A DNA stretch of 51,820 bases from Pelagibacterales bacterium SAG-MED47 (GCA_014653355.1 JACWEO010000008.1:1-51820); one strand, 5' to 3'; shown: positions 18,245-26,452, counted from the first letter of the stretch. The notes: generated by a model not told the origin, from the letters alone. Made by a program: numbers and translations.

Positions 18245-18466
18245 CTATTTAGTAATTTTATCTACAAACTTTTTAGCAATAGGACCAACCAATAATGCAG
18301 CTGTAATTGCAATTGGAAGTCCAACTGCCCAAGCTTTTAAGAATCTGTTTATATAACCACTGTCTAATCCAGTATTCACATAAGTAATAATTAAGGTCAT
18401 TAATAAACTCATTCCAAAACCCATAATCAATATAAACAAAAGATTAGAATATTTTTTAGGAAACAT
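18245..18466 (-). CDS. DUF2798-like small membrane protein
   Basis: 73 residues with two transmembrane helices: one at about 8-29 containing G-F-G-M-S-L-L-M-T, the second at about 46-63 with L-P-I-A-I-T-A-A-L-L-V-G-P-I. The pattern W-x-x-x-L-P-I-A near TM2 and the short basic tail match DUF2798. Function unknown. It starts 5 bp after the TPR gene and is followed by the SMR gene 14 bp later, within the nine-gene run. Confidence 0.75.
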   Translation of the reverse strand: MFPKKYSNLLFILIMGFGMSLLMTLIITYVNTGLDSGYINRFLKAWAVGLPIAITAALLVGPIAKKFVDKITK

Positions 18467-18471
18467 TTTTT

Positions 18472-19023
18472 TTATATACTTTCCTTTTTTATCTGTAATT
18501 GAAGTTTTTCAATCATAATTAATGGTGATTTCATATTAGGATGAACTTTGTGAGCTTCAATGTAGCTATCAATAGCTTTTTGATAATTATTTAAAGCGGT
18601 TTGAACCAACCCTTGACCAGACAAGGCACCAAAATGTCTTTTTTCAAGTTTAAGAACTTTATCTATATCAGCCTGAGACAGTTCATATTTTCCCATTAGG
18701 TATAATACTGTAGCTCTTTTATTCCATGCCTCAGCCCAATTAGAGTCCAATTCGATTGTTTTGGTGAATGTGTCATAAGCTGACTCAAGTTTATTTTGAG
18801 ACATATAAAAAGACCCATCTGATAAAAGAGCTGTTAAACTATTTTCTGAAGGATGAGTAGTCCACAGTTCCCATATCTTAGACTCAATTTCCTTTGATTC
18901 TTGATAGCTAGTTGTAGTTTTTAGTTGATCAAATAATTTATCAATTTGTTTTTGATGATTACTATCAGCGTAAGAAAAAAATGAATAAGTAAAAAAAATA
19001 ATAATAAAAAATATTTTTTTCAC
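18472..19023 (-). CDS. Exported tetratricopeptide-repeat protein
   Basis: 183 residues. The N-terminus is a clear signal peptide (K-K-I-F-F-I-I-I-F-F, cleavage near the S-Y-A-D at 18-20). About three TPR units follow from residue 75 on, with W-A-E-A-W-N-K-R-A and F-G-A-L-S-G-Q-G-L as typical turns. It is likely a periplasmic protein-protein adaptor. Its ATG follows the NTF2-like stop codon with no spacer, so the two are probably translationally coupled. Partner unknown. Confidence 0.8.
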   Translation of the reverse strand: MKKIFFIIIFFTYSFFSYADSNHQKQIDKLFDQLKTTTSYQESKEIESKIWELWTTHPSENSLTALLSDGSFYMSQNKLESAYDTFTKTIELDSNWAEAWNKRATVLYLMGKYELSQADIDKVLKLEKRHFGALSGQGLVQTALNNYQKAIDSYIEAHKVHPNMKSPLIMIEKLQLQIKKESI

Positions 19024-19344
19024 TTATTTAGAAAGTTTTGTAGCTCCTGTTTCTTGGTATGCTACTTTTCCGTCTTTAAACTTATAATAAGTCATTACAG
19101 CTTCTTTATTACCATCATTAAAAGTTACCATTGCATGTTCAAAGCCCACTTCATCATTTTCAAAAAGTACTCTTAAATTACTTTTTTTAACATCTTTCAT
19201 ACCAACCCAACCAACTACATCTTTCTTAGTTAAGCTTTTACCAGATGAATGCATTAAAAATTGATAGTTATCATGTATTAATTCTTCTGCTCCAGCGGTA
19301 TCACCCTCATTCACTATTTGAGTCATCTTTTCTATAATCGACAT
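19024..19344 (-). CDS. NTF2/SnoaL-like cone-fold protein
   Basis: 106 residues. Starts with a helix and I-V-N-E-G-D-T-A-G-A-E-E-L-I-H-D-N-Y-Q-F, a usual NTF2-like beginning (helix, then a short turn before the curved sheet), and ends with Y-Y-K-F-K-D-G-K-V-A-Y-Q-E-T-G, the typical last strands. There is no signal peptide, so it is cytosolic. NTF2-like proteins range from isomerases to simple binding proteins, so no reaction is assigned. Gap to the previous gene is 11 bp. Confidence 0.75.
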   Translation of the reverse strand: MSIIEKMTQIVNEGDTAGAEELIHDNYQFLMHSSGKSLTKKDVVGWVGMKDVKKSNLRVLFENDEVGFEHAMVTFNDGNKEAVMTYYKFKDGKVAYQETGATKLSK

Positions 19345-19355
19345 ATTTTCTCCTG

Positions 19356-19772
19356 TTAAATATAAATTTTATCAGCTAAACCGTAACAAAGTACAGCACT
19401 TAATATAGTATGCGCTAATGGGCCATAAATTGCTTCATCAGAAGTCTTGTCTGTGTGTCCTAGTTTATTTATTTTAGTACTATAAAAACCAACAATAAAA
19501 GCACATAGGTTTTGTAAAAAAATTACGTTAAAGAAACCCCAAGTAGCTTCTAAGCCGTTAGGTCTTATAAAGCCGACATAGATTGCCATTAAGGTTGAAC
19601 CGATAAAAAAACATCCAAAAAATCTAACTACACCTGCGCCTGTAGCATCGATCCCATATTTATCCAAAAAAGATTGAGTTTGGACAACACATCTAAATCC
19701 ATAAAAAGCATAACCTATAAAATGAATTATAAAAATTGCTAAGTAAAATATTCCATTAAATTTTTCTATCAT
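19356..19772 (-). CDS. Four-TM membrane protein of unknown function
   Basis: 138 residues. Hydrophobic segments lie at about 7-27, 45-66, 78-97 and 117-133, with a short polar link (L-G-H-T-D-K-T-S-D-E) before the last. Residues G-F-R-C and F-F-G-C-F-F-I-G carry cysteines within or near membrane segments. I do not recognise a family. It is the centre of the nine-gene unit, 14 bp after the first small cytosolic protein gene upstream and 11 bp before the NTF2-like gene. Confidence 0.7.
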   Translation of the reverse strand: MIEKFNGIFYLAIFIIHFIGYAFYGFRCVVQTQSFLDKYGIDATGAGVVRFFGCFFIGSTLMAIYVGFIRPNGLEATWGFFNVIFLQNLCAFIVGFYSTKINKLGHTDKTSDEAIYGPLAHTILSAVLCYGLADKIYI

Positions 19773-19786
19773 TGAAACTCTTTTTT

Positions 19787-20077
19787 TTATTTAGCATTAA
19801 AATCTATAATATCATCTGTACACTCAACAAATTTGTGAGGTTCATAGAAATCGTTCATAGACTCTAATTGTTTATTAATTGCATCTGGATTAGTACCTTT
19901 CCACCAACAATACATCGTTAAATTATCTCCTGGTGTATTCCAGCTCATTTGACACTTTGCATTGTCGCTTGTCATTGCCTTAGTCATATCTTCCATAGAC
20001 ATTGATCCAGTCACTTCAATCATTTTAGCTTTAGCTTCTTTTGATTTAAAAGTGTGTGTTACTATATAGTTTTTCAT
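19787..20077 (-). CDS. Small ferredoxin-like-fold hypothetical protein (second of two)
   Basis: 96 residues, no signal peptide. Predicted order strand-helix-strand-strand-helix-strand (Y-I-V-T-H-T-F, helix with S-M-S-M-E-D-M-T-K-A-M, C-Q-M-S-W-N, L-T-M-Y-C-W-W-K-G, then a helix with P-D-A-I-N-K-Q-L-E). The layout resembles dimeric alpha-beta barrel or DUF4242-type proteins, where a strand ending in an aromatic patch is followed by A-I-x-x-x-L. This is a fold-level guess. It lies 7 bp after a similarly sized, similarly patterned gene. Confidence 0.65.
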   Translation of the reverse strand: MKNYIVTHTFKSKEAKAKMIEVTGSMSMEDMTKAMTSDNAKCQMSWNTPGDNLTMYCWWKGTNPDAINKQLESMNDFYEPHKFVECTDDIIDFNAK

Positions 20078-20084
20078 ATTTCTC

Positions 20085-20369
20085 CTATTTTACTTTTGTT
20101 AAATCATAGATTGAATAGCTATCTAATACAGTATCCATGATAGGTTTTGATACTTCAGTTCCTTCAATAAATTTGTGTAATGCAGGTTCATCAGTACAAA
20201 ATATTTTAAACATTACAGTACTTTTATCTGGGGTTACCGTTCCAATAGTTTTTTCTACTACTGCAACTTTAGCTCTTTCTGCTAAACCCTCTGGTGATTG
20301 CATAAAACCCATAAATTTTTCAAACATACCTTCTTTTAATTTAGCAACTACTAACATTTCCTTTTCCAT
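20085..20369 (-). CDS. Small ferredoxin-like-fold hypothetical protein (first of two)
   Basis: 94 residues, cytosolic. The pattern is a strand (M-L-V-V-A-K-L), helix (F-E-K-F-M-G-F-M), strands (V-G-T/T-V-T and S-T-V-M-F-K-I-F-C-T-D), helix (P-A-L-H-K-F-I-E-G) and a last strand S-Y-S-I-Y-D-L, as in antibiotic-monooxygenase-like dimeric barrels. Direct sequence identity with its downstream neighbour is low, but the size and order match. A ribosome-binding site (AGGAGG) precedes the ATG. Function unknown. Confidence 0.65.
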   Translation of the reverse strand: MEKEMLVVAKLKEGMFEKFMGFMQSPEGLAERAKVAVVEKTIGTVTPDKSTVMFKIFCTDEPALHKFIEGTEVSKPIMDTVLDSYSIYDLTKVK

Positions 20370-20386
20370 TTTTTCCTCCTTATTTA

Positions 20387-20761
20387 TTAATATATTCCTG
20401 ACTCTGCTATTTTCTTGATTTCATTTTTAGATCCAGAAATTAATTTAAAAATAAATTTGTTACATTCTTGAGTTGTTTTCTCCTCATACGGTTTACCGTA
20501 ACGAATATCGACAACTTTTAGCAATTCTTTATTGAGTTTTTCTTCATTAACACCTTCTTTTAACAAATAAGAATTTAAAAACTTTTTTGCTGCAAAAGAG
20601 TGTACAATCTTTTCCAATTCAAGCTCTCCTTGGGGAATCATGCTATTAGCATAATAAATTCCAGTGCATTCTATAGTTTTAGATTTATCATTATCATTCA
20701 TATCTGCAAAGGTTACGCTAGTAATGATTGTAAAGAATATTATTGCTAAAATTTTTCTCAT
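20387..20761 (-). CDS. Exported two-cysteine protein, paralogue B
   Basis: 124 residues with signal peptide (K-I-L-A-I-I-F-F, cleavage near T-F-A-D). The mature part opens with D-M-N-D-N-D-K-S-K and then C-T-G-I-Y-Y-A-N, and a second cysteine is in T-Q-E-C-N-K-F. The same landmarks at the same spacing occur in the gene directly upstream, so the two are tandem duplicates. It is likely periplasmic with one possible disulfide. No known family recognised. Confidence 0.72.
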   Translation of the reverse strand: MRKILAIIFFTIITSVTFADMNDNDKSKTIECTGIYYANSMIPQGELELEKIVHSFAAKKFLNSYLLKEGVNEEKLNKELLKVVDIRYGKPYEEKTTQECNKFIFKLISGSKNEIKKIAESGIY

Positions 20762-20763
20762 TA

Positions 20764-21156
20764 CTAATATAAAGTTTGAATTACTTTTTTGACTCTTTCA
20801 GCCCCGTTAGGAACTAACGCTTCAACGTAAGAATGACATTTGTCAGTTTTAGCTTTGTCATATTTCGATCCGTAATGTTTATCTACTGCTTTATTAACTC
20901 CTTCATCCCACTCTTTTTCTGGAATGCCTATTTCAAGAGCATAAGTTTTTAAAACTTTTACAGTTGATATAGATTTTTCTTTCATAGCGTATTCAAATGT
21001 TTCACCAGATGGAAGAAAGTAGTTAGCCATATAAATACCAACGCAGTCCCAAGCTTTGGACTTATCGTTGTCACTCATACCAGCCAATGATGCAGTAGAT
21101 ATTAGAATTGCCACACAGTAAGTAGCAAATATTTTTAAAGTATTTTTTATTTGCAT
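20764..21156 (-). CDS. Exported two-cysteine protein, paralogue A
   Basis: 130 residues from the ATG at 21156; GGAG stands 5 nt upstream, whereas an in-frame ATG at 21171 lacks a site. Signal peptide runs to about A-S-L-A-G. The mature part has G-M-S-D-N-D-K-S-K, C-V-G-I-Y-M-A-N, P-S-G-E, Y-G-S-K-Y and T-D-K-C, matching paralogue B 2 bp downstream. First gene of the nine-gene unit, with a 10-bp hairpin in its leader (21170-21197). Function unknown. Confidence 0.75.
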   Translation of the reverse strand: MQIKNTLKIFATYCVAILISTASLAGMSDNDKSKAWDCVGIYMANYFLPSGETFEYAMKEKSISTVKVLKTYALEIGIPEKEWDEGVNKAVDKHYGSKYDKAKTDKCHSYVEALVPNGAERVKKVIQTLY

Positions 21157-21169
21157 TGTATCTCCATTC

Positions 21170-21197
21170 AAATAAAGATCTCCACTAATCTTTATTT
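21170..21197. promoter_or_regulatory. 10-bp inverted repeat in the leader of the nine-gene operon
   Basis: AAATAAAGAT (21170-21179) and ATCTTTATTT (21188-21197) are exact reverse complements around an 8-nt spacer. It lies 14 bp upstream of the first ATG (21156, minus strand), right before the GGAG site. It could be a 5' UTR hairpin or an operator for a dimeric regulator. Confidence 0.55.
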
Positions 21198-21263
21198 AAT
21201 TTTCACGTTAATTAAATAGATGTCTTAAAGGTAACAGTTTTGTTACATACCAGCTATGCGATA

Positions 21264-22265
21264 TTATAACCAACTAGGAATAGGTAAGTTTTTTTCTTCT
21301 AAAAAAGATTTGTTAAACATCTTGGAGTTGTATTTATCTGATCTATCACAAAGGATAGTTACTATAGTTTTTCCAGGTCCTAATTCTTTTCCTAGTTTGA
21401 TTGCTCCAGCAATATTAATTCCACAACTAGTCCCTAAACTTAATCCCTCATTTTGAATTAAATCATAGAGAATAGGTAAAGCTTCTTTATCATCTATTGA
21501 ATATGCGTCATCGATTTTTGCATTTTCAAAGTTTTTAGTAATTCTACTAGATCCAATTCCTTCAGTTATAGAATTTCCATCAGACTTTAATTCACCATTT
21601 TTGATATAGTTAAAAAGAGAAGATCCTTTTGGATCTGACAAATAAATTTTTACATCTTTATTTTTTTCTTTTAGAAAATTACTTACACCTGAAATCGTTC
21701 CACCAGTTCCAGAAGAACAAATGAAACCGTCTACTTTACCCTCAGTTTGTTCCCAAATTTCATTCCCAGTTCCTTCATAATGACCTTTGGCATTAGCGGT
21801 ATTATCAAATTGATTAGCCCAGACTACTCCATTATTATTTGTAGGTCTTAACTCATCAGCTAATCTAGCTGCAACTTTAACAAAATTATTATCATCTTTG
21901 TAAGGTTTGGCTGGCACCAATCTTAATTCAGCACCTAAGTTTCTTAAAGTATCTTTTTTTTCTTGGGTTTGATTATCATTCATTACAATAATAGTTTTAT
22001 AACCAAGTGAGTTACCTAATAGTCCTAAGCCTATACCAGTGTTTCCAGCGGTGCCTTCAACAACAATACCACCTTTTGAGATTAATTTTTTATCTTGAGC
22101 GTCTTTAATAAGAGACAAAGCAGCTCTATCTTTAACAGAACCGCCAGGATTTAAAAATTCAGCTTTGCCATAAATATTACATCCAGTAATTTCTGAGGCT
22201 GCTCTTAATTTAATTAAAGGGGTATTACCAATTCCAGAAATAAAATCTTCTTGACTATTTTTCAT
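21264..22265 (-). CDS. cysK: Cysteine synthase (O-acetylserine sulfhydrylase family)
   Basis: 333 residues from the ATG at 22265 (an ATG two codons earlier, 22271, is equally possible). A much longer frame to 22349 would run deep inside cysE and is not needed. Fold-type II PLP enzyme: [11 protein letters not shown] at the N-terminus, PLP lysine in [17 protein letters not shown] substrate loop, and [10 protein letters not shown] phosphate loop. Makes cysteine from O-acetylserine and sulfide. It overlaps cysE by 11 bp. Confidence 0.93.
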   Translation of the reverse strand: MKNSQEDFISGIGNTPLIKLRAASEITGCNIYGKAEFLNPGGSVKDRAALSLIKDAQDKKLISKGGIVVEGTAGNTGIGLGLLGNSLGYKTIIVMNDNQTQEKKDTLRNLGAELRLVPAKPYKDDNNFVKVAARLADELRPTNNNGVVWANQFDNTANAKGHYEGTGNEIWEQTEGKVDGFICSSGTGGTISGVSNFLKEKNKDVKIYLSDPKGSSLFNYIKNGELKSDGNSITEGIGSSRITKNFENAKIDDAYSIDDKEALPILYDLIQNEGLSLGTSCGINIAGAIKLGKELGPGKTIVTILCDRSDKYNSKMFNKSFLEEKNLPIPSWL

Positions 22266-22839
22266 TACCATTTTCTTTAGAGTCTTCTGTAACAGCATAT
22301 GGTTTAAATTCACCAGAAGATGTTCCAACATTTCTTGCGGGTATGCCAATCATAACTGCATTATTAGGAACATTTTTTGTAACAACTGCGTTAGCTCCAA
22401 CTTTAGCATTCTTTCCAATTATAACTGGACCTAATATTTGAGCACCAGAACCAACAACAACATTATCCATTAAAGTTGGATGTCTTTTAACTTCTCTTTG
22501 ACTGTCAGAATTTATACTAGGTGCAATACCCCCTAAAGTTACCATATGATAGATTGTTACATTTTCACCAATTTCTGATGTTTCACCAATAACCACACCC
22601 ATTCCATGATCAATGAATAAATTTTTTCCAATTTTAGCTTTAGGATGTATTTCTATACCTGTTAAGAATCTTGATAGTTGTGAAATGATTCTTGCTACTA
22701 AATCAAACTTGGCGATTGCAAAAAAATTAGCAATTTTATGAAAAAAAATAGCTTTTACACCCGGGTAAGTAAGTATTAAACTTAACTTAGATTTTGCCGC
22801 AGGATCTCTATCTATTATAGATTGTAAATATTCATTCAT
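22255..22839 (-). CDS. cysE: Serine O-acetyltransferase
   Basis: 194 residues, the short form without the extended N-terminal helical domain of the E. coli enzyme. The left-handed beta-helix is evident: I-H-P-x-A-K-I-G, [21 protein letters not shown] and [11 protein letters not shown]. It supplies O-acetylserine to cysK, which overlaps its 3' end, so the two genes are coupled. The C-terminal tail is charged and not obviously the Ile-ending peptide that binds CysK. Confidence 0.94.
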   Translation of the reverse strand: MNEYLQSIIDRDPAAKSKLSLILTYPGVKAIFFHKIANFFAIAKFDLVARIISQLSRFLTGIEIHPKAKIGKNLFIDHGMGVVIGETSEIGENVTIYHMVTLGGIAPSINSDSQREVKRHPTLMDNVVVGSGAQILGPVIIGKNAKVGANAVVTKNVPNNAVMIGIPARNVGTSSGEFKPYAVTEDSKENGNEK

Positions 22840-22911
22840 AGTATTTTGCCAGCTTGATAAAAATGGTTAATGCTTATATAGTTACTTTAATCAGTATTTA
22901 AAGGAGAAATT

Positions 22912-23322
22912 ATGTATAAAAACACTAACTGTTTTCATTTAGCAATCCCTTGTGGAGATTTAGAGACAGCAAAAAAATTTTATAGTGAAACTTTAGGATG
23001 TCGATTAGATAACTCAGCACAAGAATGGGCTGATGTTGATTTTTGGGGAAATGAATTAACACTTCACGCAAGTGATCATAAATTAGATAGTGAAAGACAT
23101 GATGTTGATATGGGAAATGTTTCTGTCCCACATTTTGGAGTTCATTTATCAAGAAAAGATTTCGATACTTTAAAAAATAGATTGAAAGAAAATGGTGCAA
23201 AATATTATGATGAGCCTTATCTTAGATTTAAAGGAACGAAATATGAGCAAGAAACTTTTTTTGTAAAAGATCCTAACGAAAATATTTTAGAGATTAAAAC
23301 ATTAACAGCTAATTCAGAATAA
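22912..23322 (+). CDS. VOC (glyoxalase/dioxygenase) family protein
   Basis: 136 residues, two beta-alpha-beta-beta-beta modules. N-terminal C-F-H-L-A-I-P-C-G-D-L-E-T-A-K-K-F-Y-S-E, a metal-type His in C-F-H-L and in H-F-G-V-H-L, and the C-terminal F-F-V-K-D-P-N-E-N-I-L-E-I-K are VOC signatures, with the terminal Glu a metal ligand. An AAAGGAGAAATT ribosome-binding site precedes the ATG. Reaction is unknown; this subtype (with D-V-D-F-W-G near residue 45) is common among uncharacterised VOC proteins. Confidence 0.85.
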   Translation: MYKNTNCFHLAIPCGDLETAKKFYSETLGCRLDNSAQEWADVDFWGNELTLHASDHKLDSERHDVDMGNVSVPHFGVHLSRKDFDTLKNRLKENGAKYYDEPYLRFKGTKYEQETFFVKDPNENILEIKTLTANSE

Positions 23323-23334
23323 TCTGATTTTTAA

Positions 23335-23949
23335 ATGGAATACCTGGTACTGGGTTTTTTTACCGGGCTGAGCTTAATATTAGCAATAGGTGCACAGAAT
23401 ATTTTTGTAATAGAACAGGGACTAAAAAAACAACATGTATTTTTAGTCTGTTTAGTTTGTTCTTTATCAGATTTATTATTAATATTTTCAGGTATCCTTT
23501 TATTTCATTTTTTTCATCAATATTTTAATTTATTTTTAGAGTTAATATTAAATATCTCGCTAATAATTTTTTTGATTTATTTTATATATTCTAAAATCAA
23601 ATCTTTAAAAATTAACATCAATTTTAATAGTGAATTTAAAGATATTTCTAGTTCTGAGATTTTATTAAAGACACTTGGTTTTACTTATCTGAATGCTCAT
23701 GTTTATTCTGATACAGTTTTTTTTTTAGGAAATTTTTCAAAAAATTTTCTTTTTGATGAAAAAATTTATTTTGGCGTTGGTGCATCAATTGCATCATTTA
23801 TATTTTTCTTTCTGTTAGGTTATTTATCTGTTTACTTTTCAAAACATGCTCGGAGTGATAAAACATGGAAATATATTAATATATTCATAATTGGCTTTAT
23901 GTGCGTCCTTATAATTTATATAGTTAAAGAAACAGTATATTTTCTTTAA
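23335..23949 (+). CDS. LysE/ArgO-family amino acid exporter
   Basis: 204 residues with six hydrophobic segments. The first begins with G-L-S-L-I-L-A-I-G-A-Q-N-I-F-V-I-E-Q-G-L, nearly the LysE/ArgO consensus, and the T-L-G-F-T-Y-L-N-A-H-V-Y segment corresponds to the conserved N-P-H-V/W-x-D region, here with A replacing P. It exports basic amino acids (arginine/lysine) across the inner membrane in known relatives. It lies 12 bp after the VOC gene. The specific substrate is inferred from family only. Confidence 0.86.
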   Translation: MEYLVLGFFTGLSLILAIGAQNIFVIEQGLKKQHVFLVCLVCSLSDLLLIFSGILLFHFFHQYFNLFLELILNISLIIFLIYFIYSKIKSLKININFNSEFKDISSSEILLKTLGFTYLNAHVYSDTVFFLGNFSKNFLFDEKIYFGVGASIASFIFFFLLGYLSVYFSKHARSDKTWKYINIFIIGFMCVLIIYIVKETVYFL

Positions 23950-24016
23950 TTAATAGCATTTTTAGGTGACAATTATAGCGCATGTTAAATTCTCTATTAG
24001 TATTTATTTTAAATGT

Positions 24017-24694
24017 ATGAGTGATCTAAATAAACATGTTCAACCAAAAAACTTTAGTGACAAAGTTGCTTTATCTTTTACTAAATTTCTAAGGTTGCTA
24101 GCAGATACTTTTTTTAAAAAAAGATATGGCCACAGAGCTGTGGTACTAGAAACGGTTGCAGCTGTCCCAGGAATGGTTGCTGGAATGTTGTTACACTTAA
24201 AATCTCTTAGAAAAATAGAAGATGATAAAGGTTGGATAAAAACTCTCTTAGACGAAGCTGAAAATGAAAGAATGCATTTAATGACATTTGTTCATATTGC
24301 AAAACCAACTGCTGTTGAAAGATTTATAATTATGATTGCACAATTCATTTTTATTTTAACTTATGCAATAATATATTTAGTTTCTCAAAGAACTGCTCAT
24401 AGAATCGTTGGTTATTTTGAAGAGGAAGCTGTTATTAGCTATACAGAATATTTAAATGAGCTTGAAGCTGGAACTATTCCTGATCAACCTGCTCCTGAAA
24501 TTGCAATAAATTATTGGAACCTGCCACTACATTCTACACTTAAGGATGTTGTAAGAGCAATAAGAGATGATGAGGCAGGACATAGAGATGTAAATCATCA
24601 GTTTGCTGATCTAATTAATATTAAAAAATCAAAAAAAAATGTTGTTACAAATGAAAAAATTAAAAAAGAAAAAACTGAAGAAATTTTAAATTAA
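24017..24694 (+). CDS. aox: Alternative (cyanide-insensitive) quinol oxidase
   Basis: 225 residues from the ATG at 24017 (M-S-D-L-N-K); a GTG at 23966 in frame is not needed. Diiron ligands are all visible: Glu in V-L-E-T-V-A-A-V-P-G-M, E-x-x-H in N-E-R-M-H-L-M, Glu in Y-F-E-E-E-A-V, and E-x-x-H in D-D-E-A-G-H-R-D-V-N-H. AOX is a monotopic inner-membrane protein that passes electrons from ubiquinol directly to oxygen without proton pumping, giving relief when the main chain is overloaded. It lies 13 bp before an exported MsrB gene. Confidence 0.96.
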   Translation: MSDLNKHVQPKNFSDKVALSFTKFLRLLADTFFKKRYGHRAVVLETVAAVPGMVAGMLLHLKSLRKIEDDKGWIKTLLDEAENERMHLMTFVHIAKPTAVERFIIMIAQFIFILTYAIIYLVSQRTAHRIVGYFEEEAVISYTEYLNELEAGTIPDQPAPEIAINYWNLPLHSTLKDVVRAIRDDEAGHRDVNHQFADLINIKKSKKNVVTNEKIKKEKTEEILN

Positions 24695-24707
24695 TTCTTA
24701 ATTAAAT

Positions 24708-25169
24708 ATGATTGATAAAAGAAAATTCTTAAAATTATTAGGATTTTCTTACTTGTTATTTTTAACGTTACCTTACAGGGTTTTATCATCAGCAACCAAA
24801 AAAATTATTAATCGAAATCTTTCAAAAGCCCAAAAAAATGTAATGTTTAATGAGGGCACAGAAAGAGCTTTTACAAGTGATTTGCTCAAAGAAGATAGAG
24901 AAGGATTTTACCATTGTGCAAATTGTAATGCTAAGCTATTTGCATCTAATTCAAAATTTGATAGTGGAACGGGATGGCCTTCATTTTCAAAGGCGTTACC
25001 AGGAGCATTTAAAACAAAAATAGATTATTCATTTGGTATGAAGCGAGTTGAATATCATTGTGCAAACTGTGGTGCTCATCATGGTCATGTTTTTTTAGAT
25101 GGTCCAACTGCTACTGGAAAAAGATTTTGTAATAATGGATTGTGTTTAATTTTTATTCCAGAAAATTAA
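24708..25169 (+). CDS. msrB: Exported peptide-methionine (R)-S-oxide reductase MsrB
   Basis: 153 residues. The first 30 are a signal/anchor region: K-R-K-F-L-K-L-L-G-F-S (Tat-like, but with K-R instead of R-R) then a hydrophobic stretch. The MsrB domain follows from about residue 43: two zinc C-x-x-C pairs (H-C-A-N-C and H-C-A-N-C-G), F-D-S-G-T-G-W-P-S-F and the catalytic Cys in K-R-F-C-N-N. It repairs oxidised methionine in envelope proteins. Neighbouring CcdA-type reductase activity would be needed for recycling. It overlaps the convergent HisD-like gene by 4 bp. Confidence 0.93.
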   Translation: MIDKRKFLKLLGFSYLLFLTLPYRVLSSATKKIINRNLSKAQKNVMFNEGTERAFTSDLLKEDREGFYHCANCNAKLFASNSKFDSGTGWPSFSKALPGAFKTKIDYSFGMKRVEYHCANCGAHHGHVFLDGPTATGKRFCNNGLCLIFIPEN

Positions 25170-26452
25170 TTAGAAAAACCATATTTTCTTAGTCTTGCGT
25201 CACCTGTTCTTGCGTGAGCTTCCATACCTTCGTATCTTGAAATCCTTGCACAGGCTGCTCCAACAGACTTAGTAGACTCTTTTGTCATTCTTTGAAAACT
25301 TAATGTTTTAATAAATTTTCCTACAAACAATCCACCTGTATAACGACCAGCACCTTTTGTAGGTAAAATATGATTTGTGCCAGAGCACTTATCTCCATAA
25401 GCAACAGTTGTTTCTTCACCAATAAATAGTGAACCATAATTTTTTAACCTTTTATGAAACCATTCAAGATTTTGAGTTTGAACTTCTAGATGTTCAGGTG
25501 CATACTCATCACTTATAGTTGCCATTTCCTCATCAGTATCACAAAGTATAACTTCACCATAATCCCTCCATGCTGCTTCAGCACTCGTTCTTGGGACTTC
25601 TGGTAACTTAGCAATCAATTCTGGAACTCTTTTTATTACTTCCTCAGCTAGTCTTTTACTGGTTGTGTATAACCAAGCAGGAGAATTATATCCATGTTCA
25701 GCTTGACCAACTAAGTCTACCGCTACCATTTCAGCATCAGCTTTGTCATCAGCAATAACAGCAATTTCTGTTGGACCTGCAAACAAATCAATTCCAACTT
25801 TCCCAAATAAAATTCTTTTTGCCTCCGCAACAAACTGATTTCCTGGACCAACTAATATATCTGCAGGTGGATTTTTAAATAATCCGTTAGTCATTGCAGC
25901 AATACCAGGAACCCCACCTAAATTTAGTATTACATTAGCACCACATAAATCAGCTGTATAAACAATTGCTGGATGAGCTCCGATTCCTTCTTTGGGAGGA
26001 CTACAGGCAACAATATTTTTTACTCCAGCAACTTTTGCTGTTGTTACACTCATAACAGCAGAAGCTATATGTGCATAACGTCCACCAGGTATATAACAAC
26101 CAGCAGTGTTAACTGGTATTAACCTTTGACCAGCAAATAATCCCGGAGAAAGTTCTACCTCAAAATCTTTGCCATAATTTTTTAATTGAGCTTCAGCAAA
26201 CTTTCTTACTCTTTCATGAGAAAATTGAATGTCATCTTTTGTTTTTTGATCTAATTCTTTTTTAATCTTTTCAATTCTTTCTTTGGAAACAATGATTTCA
26301 CCATCATATTTATCGAATTTTTTAGTTAAATTTATACATGCTTCTTCTTTAGAATTTTCAATTTCTTTTAATAAATTTTTTACTACCTCAGTAGTTTTAG
26401 TATCATCTGTAGAAGATGTTTTAGGTGATTTTTTTAAATAAGTAATTGCCAT
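25166..26452 (-). CDS. Histidinol-dehydrogenase-superfamily enzyme, HpsN-like
   Basis: 428 residues. Zinc ligands of the HisD fold are present: A-E-H-G (His), A-P-E-H-L-E, G-D-K-C-S-G-T-N-H and E-A-H-A-R. The C-terminal R-Y-T-G-G-L-F-V-G-K-F-I-K-T block resembles the sulfopropanediol 3-dehydrogenase (HpsN)-type group rather than biosynthetic HisD (usually R-F-S-S-G-L-S-V). It probably oxidises an alcohol/diol to an acid with NAD. It ends the tau operon, following the Pta-like gene. Biosynthetic HisD cannot be fully excluded, but there is no other his gene here. Confidence 0.82.
   Translation of the reverse strand: MAITYLKKSPKTSSTDDTKTTEVVKNLLKEIENSKEEACINLTKKFDKYDGEIIVSKERIEKIKKELDQKTKDDIQFSHERVRKFAEAQLKNYGKDFEVELSPGLFAGQRLIPVNTAGCYIPGGRYAHIASAVMSVTTAKVAGVKNIVACSPPKEGIGAHPAIVYTADLCGANVILNLGGVPGIAAMTNGLFKNPPADILVGPGNQFVAEAKRILFGKVGIDLFAGPTEIAVIADDKADAEMVAVDLVGQAEHGYNSPAWLYTTSKRLAEEVIKRVPELIAKLPEVPRTSAEAAWRDYGEVILCDTDEEMATISDEYAPEHLEVQTQNLEWFHKRLKNYGSLFIGEETTVAYGDKCSGTNHILPTKGAGRYTGGLFVGKFIKTLSFQRMTKESTKSVGAACARISRYEGMEAHARTGDARLRKYGFSN

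Noticed and set aside
21256-21456. Plus-strand frame antisense to cysK
   Set aside because: Lies fully opposite a clear gene with no independent coding evidence; a shadow frame.
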